Positions 56,365-64,000 of a stretch of DNA of 64,000 bases are shown in pieces. Every line of letters starts with the position of its first letter. Positions within the stretch are counted from its first letter, which is position 1. The notes under the pieces are model-generated. The model did no database searches, was not told the DNA's origin, and worked only from the letters and a program-made list of their open reading frames with translations. Source of the DNA: Cadophora sp. MPI-SDFR-AT-0126 (Eukaryota > Ascomycota > Leotiomycetes > Helotiales > Ploettnerulaceae); the NCBI GenBank assembly GCA_020747065.1, contig JAGMVK010000003.1, positions 2,728,001-2,792,000 on the forward strand, read 5' to 3'. Both the position numbers and the translations under genes were made by a program.

Positions 56365-59004
56365 ATGCCATCCATCGGATCCACAAACAGCCTCTTCAGC
56401 AAAACCACAAAACCAAATTCCAAACTCCCAATTCCAGCAGAGAACACTATTCCAACGGCGACACCCCTACTGATAAAAGGGAAAAGTCGCATCATCAGAC
56501 AAATCGCCATCCCCGAGCCGCCACCAAATCGAACGTATGGGAGATTTGTGTTTGAGGAAACGAGCTCGCTGTCTACTACCAATGGGACTGGATTGATTTC
56601 GAGTACGTCGAGAGGCTCTACGGGGTCGAGAGGATCGACAGCATCGAGAGGTAGTGGCTCTAGCTCTGGCTCGCTTGGATCTGAATACTCGAAGAAGAAA
56701 TTCAGTGGAGTGAGTAAGGCTTCGAGGACTTCGAGGAGTTCGAGGAGTTCGAGGAGTTCTGGGGACAGTGGCGTGAGCTGGAAAAGGAATTGTGGGGATG
56801 AAGAGCGAAATGTTGAAGATGATAGGGAGAGCAATCTTTTCTTCCTGAAAGGAAATCCGCTGCTTGATTCTTATTTGAAAGGGAAGGGAAAGGCGAGGTT
56901 GAAATTTGTTATGGACGAGAGGAGCTACACTTCTCTCGCACCATCCCCCACACCATCACTATCACCAAACTCACAAGCCGATCATCAAAACTCATCCTCA
57001 AAAGTCTCAAAATCAGAACTCAAACGAACACCAAAACTCACCTCCAACCACTCCCAACAACAACAAGCAGCCCAACCCCCAGAACTCACCCTCTCCCACC
57101 TCACACACCAACCCCCTAAAATCCTCTTCCAACTCCTAACATCCTTCCACACCGACATCCTTCTCCAAAACCATCAAACACTATTCTCCACCTCTCAACT
57201 CGTCGCCGTCGAGGAATTCCTCTCTTACGCCTCGACGCTCGCGCTGGTGGGCTCGAATGATATTGAAGGGGTTGGTGTGGGGGGGTTTGAGGTTATGAGG
57301 AGGGTGTGTGATGAGGTTGTGGCGTCTGATTTCTGTTCAAACTTTGAGGATTCTGGTGATGGGGATGGGGGTTTAAGCGATGATTTGAGGAGGAGGAGCA
57401 GAAGGCCGTGGTTGAGGAGGATGAAGAGGAGGATTACGGGTGAGGATCGGTTTTGCTTGGAAAGTAGTAAGACGATATTGGTGGCGAGGAGGGCGGGAAC
57501 CACCAGGGGAAGTGTGGATTCGGGGATTGATATCTCTGGTTGTTGTGATTTCTCGCTTGGGAGAGGAGAGAAGGTTGCAAGGTCGGAAAAAGAGAAGGGG
57601 GAGACTTCGGATGGAAATTCCAACGACCAAGAAAGCTTGCGAGATATCGTCCAAAGTGGTCTTTACGACCTCCTCGCTACGCCCTCGCCACCTCCCTGCC
57701 CCCAAACACCACCTCAACTCCCCCCACACCCAGCCCCCATCAGCTTCTCACCCTCCGAAATCACGCAAGCATGCAACGAACTCCTTCGCACAAAAGGTGC
57801 GAAATTCACCTTCACCGATCTAGTGCAAGCGGAGAGAGAAGTCGTGCAGCATGCTCTCGCTTGGAAGTATCTCGTGAGGAGCTTTGTTGTTGAGGGGAGG
57901 GAGTTAAGCGAGGAGATGATTAGGGGGACGCATGAGGTGCTTATGTTTGGTATCGCTGCGCCGCCGCGGGCTGTTGATTTCGAGTCTGATTGTAGCAGGG
58001 TTGACAATGGTATTGGTACCGGTCCTAATAACGGAACTTGTAATGGCGATGATGAAGCCCATGAGCATCACGCCGGTCTCTACCGCACCGTCCCCATCCC
58101 CATCACTGCAGACACCACGACATCCCCCTTCCCCTCACCGCCCTCCATCCCCAGAAAAATGCGCACCCTAATCTCAGACATCAACCGAACTATCAATTAT
58201 TCCATCCAAAAAGGGGAGATCGATCCGATAGCCCTGGCAGCGGAGTTCTGCCATCGATTCGTTTGCTTACGTCCGTTTCTGGATGGGAATGGGAGGGTGG
58301 CGAGGTTGCTGGGCAATGCGGTTTTGATGAGGTGGGTGGGGGTTGTTGTGGATTTTGGGGGGGAGGGGTATCTGGGGATTGTGGAGAGGGGGAGGGTGGT
58401 GCAGGGACGGCTTGAGGAGGAGGGAGAGGAGGAGGATGATAGTGATTGGGATGGGAATGGGGAGGGTGACCAGGGCGAGGATAGAAGGAAGAAACTCTGG
58501 GCGGAATTAGCGACATTCATGCTGAGGAAATGCGTTGCTGTCGTGGAGGGAGTTTGGGATGTCCTTTGTGACGAGGATGTTGTTGGTGTGGTGCCGGGGT
58601 GGGAGGAGTTGCTTGTGGGCGAGTATTTGGATGCGAGTGATGGAGAAGAGCTGGACTGGAAGGATGATGACGTGCTGGAGTATTATTTTGACGGTCAGGA
58701 TGAGCAGCGGGTGAAAGATTTGGGCAGCGAGAGAGGTCTTGTTATATGGCCAAATCCTCCGCCAAAGATCAGACAACCTGCGCACGTTGACGTCTTGAAG
58801 ACCATTGCTATCCCAGATTGGATATTGGGGAGACTGGATCTTAGAGAGGGGGGTGATGAGATAGTAGGTGAAGATGAATCTCCTTTCTCGTTGTTTGAGA
58901 GAAAGGCGGCGAGTTTGATGGCGGGGAGAGGGTTTATGGCTCAGAGGGTAGTGGAGAAAGAGACAAGATTGAGTGGAGAGCATGGGATTGAGTATGGCGA
59001 TTGA
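56365..59004 (+). CDS. Fic/DOC-domain protein with inhibitory motif but no catalytic His
   Basis: Intronless, 879 aa. Fic enzymes usually transfer AMP to Ser/Thr/Tyr hydroxyls. The core motif HxFx(D/E)GNGRxxR is found as RPFLDGNGRVAR at residues 636-647: every position fits except the catalytic His, which is Arg636 (codon CGT at 58270-58272). About 335 residues upstream is SNDIEG (297-302), matching the inhibitory motif (S/T)xxxE(G/N) that blocks ATP in class II Fic proteins. The gap between them is unusually long and carries acidic and Pro-rich spacer sequence. Residues 60-145 are Ser/Arg/Gly-rich from a DNA microsatellite. The C-terminal 200 residues are acidic. Likely inactive as an AMPylator, or with altered chemistry. 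Confidence 0.75.
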   Translation: MPSIGSTNSLFSKTTKPNSKLPIPAENTIPTATPLLIKGKSRIIRQIAIPEPPPNRTYGRFVFEETSSLSTTNGTGLISSTSRGSTGSRGSTASRGSGSSSGSLGSEYSKKKFSGVSKASRTSRSSRSSRSSGDSGVSWKRNCGDEERNVEDDRESNLFFLKGNPLLDSYLKGKGKARLKFVMDERSYTSLAPSPTPSLSPNSQADHQNSSSKVSKSELKRTPKLTSNHSQQQQAAQPPELTLSHLTHQPPKILFQLLTSFHTDILLQNHQTLFSTSQLVAVEEFLSYASTLALVGSNDIEGVGVGGFEVMRRVCDEVVASDFCSNFEDSGDGDGGLSDDLRRRSRRPWLRRMKRRITGEDRFCLESSKTILVARRAGTTRGSVDSGIDISGCCDFSLGRGEKVARSEKEKGETSDGNSNDQESLRDIVQSGLYDLLATPSPPPCPQTPPQLPPHPAPISFSPSEITQACNELLRTKGAKFTFTDLVQAEREVVQHALAWKYLVRSFVVEGRELSEEMIRGTHEVLMFGIAAPPRAVDFESDCSRVDNGIGTGPNNGTCNGDDEAHEHHAGLYRTVPIPITADTTTSPFPSPPSIPRKMRTLISDINRTINYSIQKGEIDPIALAAEFCHRFVCLRPFLDGNGRVARLLGNAVLMRWVGVVVDFGGEGYLGIVERGRVVQGRLEEEGEEEDDSDWDGNGEGDQGEDRRKKLWAELATFMLRKCVAVVEGVWDVLCDEDVVGVVPGWEELLVGEYLDASDGEELDWKDDDVLEYYFDGQDEQRVKDLGSERGLVIWPNPPPKIRQPAHVDVLKTIAIPDWILGRLDLREGGDEIVGEDESPFSLFERKAASLMAGRGFMAQRVVEKETRLSGEHGIEYGD
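56721..56756 (+). repeat. in-frame 9-bp tandem repeat (ttcgaggag)n
   Basis: Four units of a 9-mer (one with a single change) lie in the Fic gene and encode repeated arginine/serine residues (TSRSSRSSRSS). Related gtcgagagg units occur just upstream (56610-56650). Confidence 0.7.
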
Positions 59005-59336
59005 GAGAAGAGCAGCAATGGGATGCGTTTTGATTTGTGAAGAGGATGGATCTTGTATGAGATGAGCTGTTGCTTATAGCAATGCCATGCCGAATTGTGA
59101 AAAGCACGATTGACACCGGAATACCCTGAATCTCATTTATGACATTCGGGCCATCATATTGCGCTGATAAAAATGAAAATTGCTCCTGTCTCGAAACGTC
59201 ATTAAGTGCTAACGGTGGGAAGACTAGGTCACATAACGCAGAAGAAAGAACTAGCGATACTGCAAGTCCAGCAGCTGCCTGCGGTTTATTTCTACAGTCC
59301 TTAGCTAGTTACTTGCCTGTGCAAAGAGAAAAGCAA
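59005..59336. other. intergenic between convergent genes
   Basis: No gene seen. Confidence 0.5.
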
Positions 59337-60705
59337 TCAATCGTCATCAGCGCGTGCCAACAAGGCTGGGATATCATCAACCGTATTTCGACCCTCCAAA
59401 ATATCTGGGACATCGAGTTAGTCCTTTCTTTTCTGTTTCCAAGCGGACAGACTTACCAAGAACTGCTTTGAAGAGGGGATAGTCATCCTCCTTTCCCTTC
59501 GACTTCAAGAAGCTATTAACCTCAACCGCTGTACTGGTACCTTGCAACTTCTGACCGTTCAATTCAGTCTTTTCGACTTCATCCACACTGATACCCTTCT
59601 CCACAGCCATCTTGGCACATCTGAAATTCCTGCCTCCACTGCAACTGGTAATCAGATCTGCAACACCACAACTCTCTTCTGTGAATGTTCCTGTATTGAC
59701 TGTTTGCCCGAAGAACTCCTTGCCGAATTTCACCATCTCCAAGAGTCCGACTCTCATGACTGCTGCCTTGGCATTGTCTCCCCATCCTCGCCCTTCGACG
59801 AATCCAGCTGCCAATGCAACGATGTTCTTTAACGCACCACCAAGAGAAACACCTGCCACGTCTGATACCATACGAACGTGGAAATACGGTCTGTAGAAAA
59901 GTGTTTTGAAAAGGGCATGATCTAGAGGCGGATATTCGTTTGGCACAGCCTTCAGTCTGATTTTGCTCGCCCTTCCCAAAGCATCCTTGTGTGGCTCATC
60001 TGCGGGTGTGATTGTAAGGTTGATTGAGGACGAGGAAGGTGAGGGCCCTGTTGGAGTCGCGGCTCGAGAGTCGACCGGGGGAGGATCGTAAGCAATTGTC
60101 GTCTCGCACCATTTCTCTTGTGCGATTTCGTTTGCAATGTTTGCGCCGGACAGAGCTCCACAGTAGATTCCAAGCCCTTCACCAATCCATTCAGAGAAGA
60201 GGGATATTTCGGATGACGTGACGTTCACGCCCTTGATGCAGGAGATACCACGGGCAAACGGCAGAATATTTCCTTCCAGTTGTTTGGATATGCGTCCGAT
60301 GAACTGATGGGGCAGATTGAAGATCAGGATAGAGGAGTCCTTTGCGGCGTCTACAACGGAGGGATTCGCAATGATGTTCTTGGGTAGGGTTATGTTGGGA
60401 AGGTATTTGACGTTCTCGTGGTAGGTATTGATGACCTCAGTGAGCTTCTGCGGGGTATCGCCTTTGGAGGCATTGTAGTATTTCGAGTCTTTCGAGAGAA
60501 CGACCTCCTCCTCGTACACCCACATCTGAACATTTTCCTCAAAGAGCTCGGGATGCTCCTTGGTGTTTTCTGCGATGATCTTTGCAATTGTCGAACCCCT
60601 TCACTTGTAAGAATGTTGCTTGAAACCGGGACGAGGACCATACCAATTTCCTGATCCTATGATCGTGACCTTGTGCTTCTTCGAATGTGCGCCGAGGGTT
60701 GCCAT
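59337..60705 (-). CDS. GPD1: NAD-dependent glycerol-3-phosphate dehydrogenase
   Basis: Three exons, complement(59337..59404, 59457..60598, 60644..60705), give 423 aa. It reduces dihydroxyacetone phosphate to glycerol-3-phosphate for glycerol and lipid synthesis and osmotic balance. The N-terminal Rossmann motif is [20 protein letters not shown], with the Trp split by an intron. Also visible: [64 protein letters not shown] (the catalytic Lys region), and [13 protein letters not shown] Pro/Ser-rich insertion ([20 protein letters not shown]) separates the cores. The frame is open upstream to 60858, and an in-frame ATG at 60792 would add 29 residues rich in basic and Ser residues, possibly a targeting form. 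Confidence 0.95.
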
Positions 60706-62057
60706 ATTTGCTCGTTGGGGGAATTTGAAGTGGTGGGAAAGTGACGTTCGTGGTGCAGCCTTACTTGCTTGAGCTATTATTCTAAGGAGCATATGTTGCT
60801 GAGGAGTGAAATGTTCAAGAATGATTGATGAGAAAAGGTTGTAAGTGAGTGAGGTCAAAGGCTGATGTGAGACATGTGTGAACGAGTGGCTTTGGACTTG
60901 TGCTCAACTACTTGTACCGAAGGCAAGGCAAGGCGGGCGAGGCTTAAGATTTTGTTTCGTTGTGTTGAGAGAGAGCAAGAGAGCACCGAGGATGTCGGCC
61001 GCGCCGAACAGGGTTGAAAGTTGCCCGCCCTTACCCGTAAGGAGTCTAGTGCGGGGAGGATTGATGGGATTTGTGAAAGTTTCCTGGTCTCTTGCATGTG
61101 AAGAAAGGAGACGAGGCCTGACAGGACGAGAGCGACAGGAAGCAAGACGGAATAGAGCAAGAAGATCTCGGCATAGTATGCGGTAGTAGTATGATAGTTG
61201 CCGAGGAGGATATAAATTGACCCATTCAGACAAAGGCAACAAAGCCTACTTCGGGACTTGGCTCGGCTGCTACTGTAGGCACAGAACGGGTGCAAGTTGA
61301 GTTGATCCCACGTGGTACATATATATACCTGTACTTATATCTTGCTGGGGAAATTCTATCCCTGTGGAATGATCTGGTCTGATTGATGGCTTTCAGAATT
61401 GTTCTACTGCCCTGGATTTCATGCGGGATGAACTCGAATGTCTCACGCGCGATAACGACTTTCAGATGGCAGAAATGTATCGTAAGCGAGGAATGCCATC
61501 CCCAACCGTTTTGCCATTTAACTTACAACAGTCGATCCTTACAGCAAATATGCCCGCAGTACGAGTAAAACGTGAGATCAAGTTAGACGTCCTATTCAAA
61601 AGCCTCAAGGTCCCAAAAACAAGGACGCCGCAATGGTGAAACGGCCACTTGCAGGGAAAGCTCCTCTCTCTCCTCTCCCTCTTCCCCCTGCGTCCGCTCT
61701 TCATTTGCTGTTCCTGGTATGACGTCGATGCCGCCGCTTGAGCTCGGAGTGCGTGCGCCCTCCCTCCCTCACACCTTCCCTCCAATCGCCAGGCCCAGCC
61801 TTGCTTGCCTTGCCGTACCGCATGTCATTCCGCAGTGACTATCAACAGAACGGACTAGCATATTTATTTTCCATCCTACTACTGCCGTTACTACTCATGA
61901 TGTTCTCACCGTCTTTCACTTGTACCTGTTGATCACCTCAAAAATACCTTTCTTACCCTAAGGTTACCGCTCGTTGCGCCCGGCTGTTGTGCCATCATTG
62001 ATCTCTGATCCCTCACCACCTCAGCATTCGGGAAAGCTGCTTTATCTTCAACAACAA
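60706..62057. other. 1.35-kb divergent promoter between GPD1 and GDB1
   Basis: No independent gene is supported; several small upstream open frames lie in the GDB1 leader. CCACGTGG palindrome at 61307-61314, a TATA-like run just after it (61319-61327), a CCAAT at 61792-61796 and one CCCCT (stress-element core) at 61685-61689. Confidence 0.45.
61307..61314. promoter_or_regulatory. CCACGTGG palindrome (E-box)
   Basis: An 8-bp perfect palindrome containing CACGTG, the bHLH core, about 600 bp from the GPD1 start and 745 bp from the GDB1 start. Sequence match only. Confidence 0.3.
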
Positions 62058-64000
62058 ATGCCACCGAGGACAATGGTGTCTAACGAAATATATTTACTCC
62101 CATTGAAGGACGATGGGAGCCCGGATGTCCCAGGTGGCTACATTTACTTGACGCCCCAGAGTGCAGCACCCCTCACTGTGCGCTTTGCAATTGAAGGCAC
62201 ATCCTCGATCTGCAGACATGGCAGCTTATGGACCAACATTCCCGAGGAGGGCAAAGAGTTTCAGAGAAACAAATTTCGGGAGTTCAAGTGAGTTGATTAA
62301 GGTGTGCGGGAGCTACTGAACTGACGGGATTCAGACTAGAGCCTGATTTTAATCGAACAATTGAGATCTCACTCACGATCCATGGCTCAGGCTCATTTGC
62401 CTTCTATACCACCTACACACCACTTCCCGACCTCTCCGAAACTATCCAACAGGCTCTCGAACCTGCGAAGACCGAGATATACTATATCGATGTCGCTCCA
62501 AGGCTTACTCTGGAGGGGAGGCAGATGCCATTGCCGGCACTCTCCATCTTCTCGCTGATATCCAAATTTATGGGCAAATACCCTACAGACTGGGAGAAGC
62601 ACATTCGGGGTATTAGTGAAAGAGGATATAACATGATTCATTTCACCCCGCTGCAACACAGGGGATCGTCGAATTCCCCATACAGTATATATGATCAACT
62701 CGCTTGGGATCCAGAATGTTTTCCCAACGGAGAGGCAGATATCAAGAAACTGGTTCGCAGTATGGAGAAGGACCACGGCCTCTTGGGTTTGACAGATGTG
62801 GTTTGGAATCATACAGCAGACAACAGTAAATGGCTACAGGAGCATCCGGAGGTCGGATACAATGTTTCGACCGCGCCTTGGCTCCGGGCTGCTCTAGAGC
62901 TAGACACAAGTTTGTTGGAGTTCAGCGACACGCTGGCATCGCAAGCAACTGACATCAAGACGGTCGATGAATTGCTAAAGATCATGGAGGGCATCAAGAC
63001 GGATGTCATTGCAAAACTGAATCTCTGGCAGTTCTATGTCATTGACGTCGTACGTGATGCTGATGCCGCAGTTCAAGCTTGGACGAAGGGCGACATCACA
63101 TTTCCTGAGGGTGGCTTCGGGGGCCAAGACTTTGGTGGTCTGGAGACGATCAAGAATTCAACACCGACACAGATGGCCCAGTTCTTGACCAAGAAAGCGT
63201 TGCTCAACACTGACAGACTCGGGGAGCGATACAGGAGAGCTGTTGATCCTCGGGTCGCTGCGGCTCTACTCACAGCCATTTATGGCCGCTATGAGGGGGA
63301 TGCCTCTGATGGCGCAGACCAGGGAGCTGCGCGAAGTAGACTGACAAGTATACTTGACGAGGTCAATCTACCTCTGTATCAAGAGTACGATAAAGACGTG
63401 GCAGAAATCCTGGACCAGCTCTTCAACCGGATAAAATACGTCAGAATTGATGACCATGGGCCAAAACTTGGCCCAATCACCAAGAAAAGTCCTATCATCG
63501 AATCGTATTTCACAAGGTTACCGAAGAACTCGATCACAGCCAAGCATAATCAGGAAGACCTCGCATTGGTAAACAATGGATGGATCTGGGCTTCAAACGC
63601 TCTGATTGACAATGCCGGTCCAGACTCCCGTTCATATCTCCGGCGAGAAGTCATTGTTTGGGGTGATTGTGTCAAGCTTCGGTACGGCAAAGGCCCCGAA
63701 GACAGTCCTTACCTATGGGACCATATGGCCAGATACACTCGTCTGACTGCCAAATATTTTACTGGTATCAGAATTGACAACTGTCACTCAACTCCCATTC
63801 ATGTCGCTGAATACCTCCTGGACGAGGCACGTCGGGTACGTCCCAACTTGTTTGTAGTCGCTGAGCTGTTCACTGGATCAGAAGAGATGGACTATGTATT
63901 TGTCAAACGACTCGGAATTAGTTCGTTGATCCGAGAGGCCATGCAAGCTTGGGGAACTGGCGAGCTCAGTCGACTTGTTCATCGCCACGGTGGCCGCCCC
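62058..64000 (+). CDS. GDB1: glycogen debranching enzyme, 5' part (cut by window edge)
   Basis: Two exons visible, 62058..62287 and 62335..>64000, covering 632 codons of a protein that is usually about 1500 residues; it runs off the right edge in frame without a stop. The bifunctional enzyme moves maltosyl/maltotriosyl units and then hydrolyses the remaining alpha-1,6 branch glucose in the cytosol. What is seen is the glucanotransferase half: YNMIHFTPLQHRGSSNSPYSI, LGLTDVVWNHTADNS, VRIDDHGPKLGP, TGIRIDNCHSTPIHVAEYLL (nucleophile Asp region) and NLFVVAELFTGSEEMDY (general acid Glu region). Start alternatives are ATG 62058 and 62073. The glucosidase half is not in the window. Confidence 0.95.

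Overview
This window looks like nuclear DNA of a filamentous ascomycete (Pezizomycotina). The evidence is: monocistronic genes on both strands; many short (about 45-85 nt) introns of gtaagt/gtatgt...CTAAC...yag type; two Zn(II)2Cys6 regulators; and typical mould families (modin-like, FAR-17a/AIG1, PHO84-type permease, secreted heme peroxidase, eukaryotic-type D-serine dehydratase). A leotiomycete is a reasonable guess, but the sequence alone does not prove it. I saw no rRNA, tRNA, CRISPR array, intact transposon, or secondary-metabolite backbone gene (PKS, NRPS, terpene synthase).

Layout. 1-13.3 kb: Rab geranylgeranyltransferase beta (-), a membrane-anchored gamma-glutamylcyclotransferase (+), an MFSD1-like transporter (+), a Zn2Cys6 regulator (+), a modin-like protein (-) and a small VOC/glyoxalase-fold protein (-). 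14.6-25 kb: a peroxisomal 4CL-like acyl-CoA ligase (+) preceded by an overlapping small membrane ORF, a second Zn2Cys6 regulator (-), an orphan (+) and an AIG1/FAR-17a membrane protein (-). 25-30 kb: a WD40-cyclophilin (+), a GT31-like glycosyltransferase with a Cys-rich tail (-) and a decayed SET-like fragment. 31-45 kb is gene-poor and more accessory: a secreted Cys-rich miniprotein, D-serine dehydratase, a secreted beta-helix protein, a phosphate permease, a secreted heme peroxidase and a doubtful small spliced gene. 45-64 kb is denser: a multi-pass orphan membrane protein, an MBD4-like DNA glycosylase with an apparent frameshift, a Lys-rich nuclear-type orphan, cytochrome c1, a cupin protein, a Fic protein lacking the catalytic His, glycerol-3-phosphate dehydrogenase, and the 5' part of the glycogen debranching enzyme running off the right edge.

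The genes do not form one pathway. Functional pairings worth noting are GPD and GDB1, divergent across one 1.35-kb promoter (glycerol and glycogen metabolism), and the phosphate permease with CACGTG boxes upstream. The most informative anomalies are the frameshifted glycosylase, the Fic His-to-Arg change, and two introns lacking ordinary splice sites (cyclophilin and second Zn2Cys6 gene). These could be real biology or assembly errors, and RNA reads would decide. All exon joins were worked out by hand from splice sites and reading-frame continuity.
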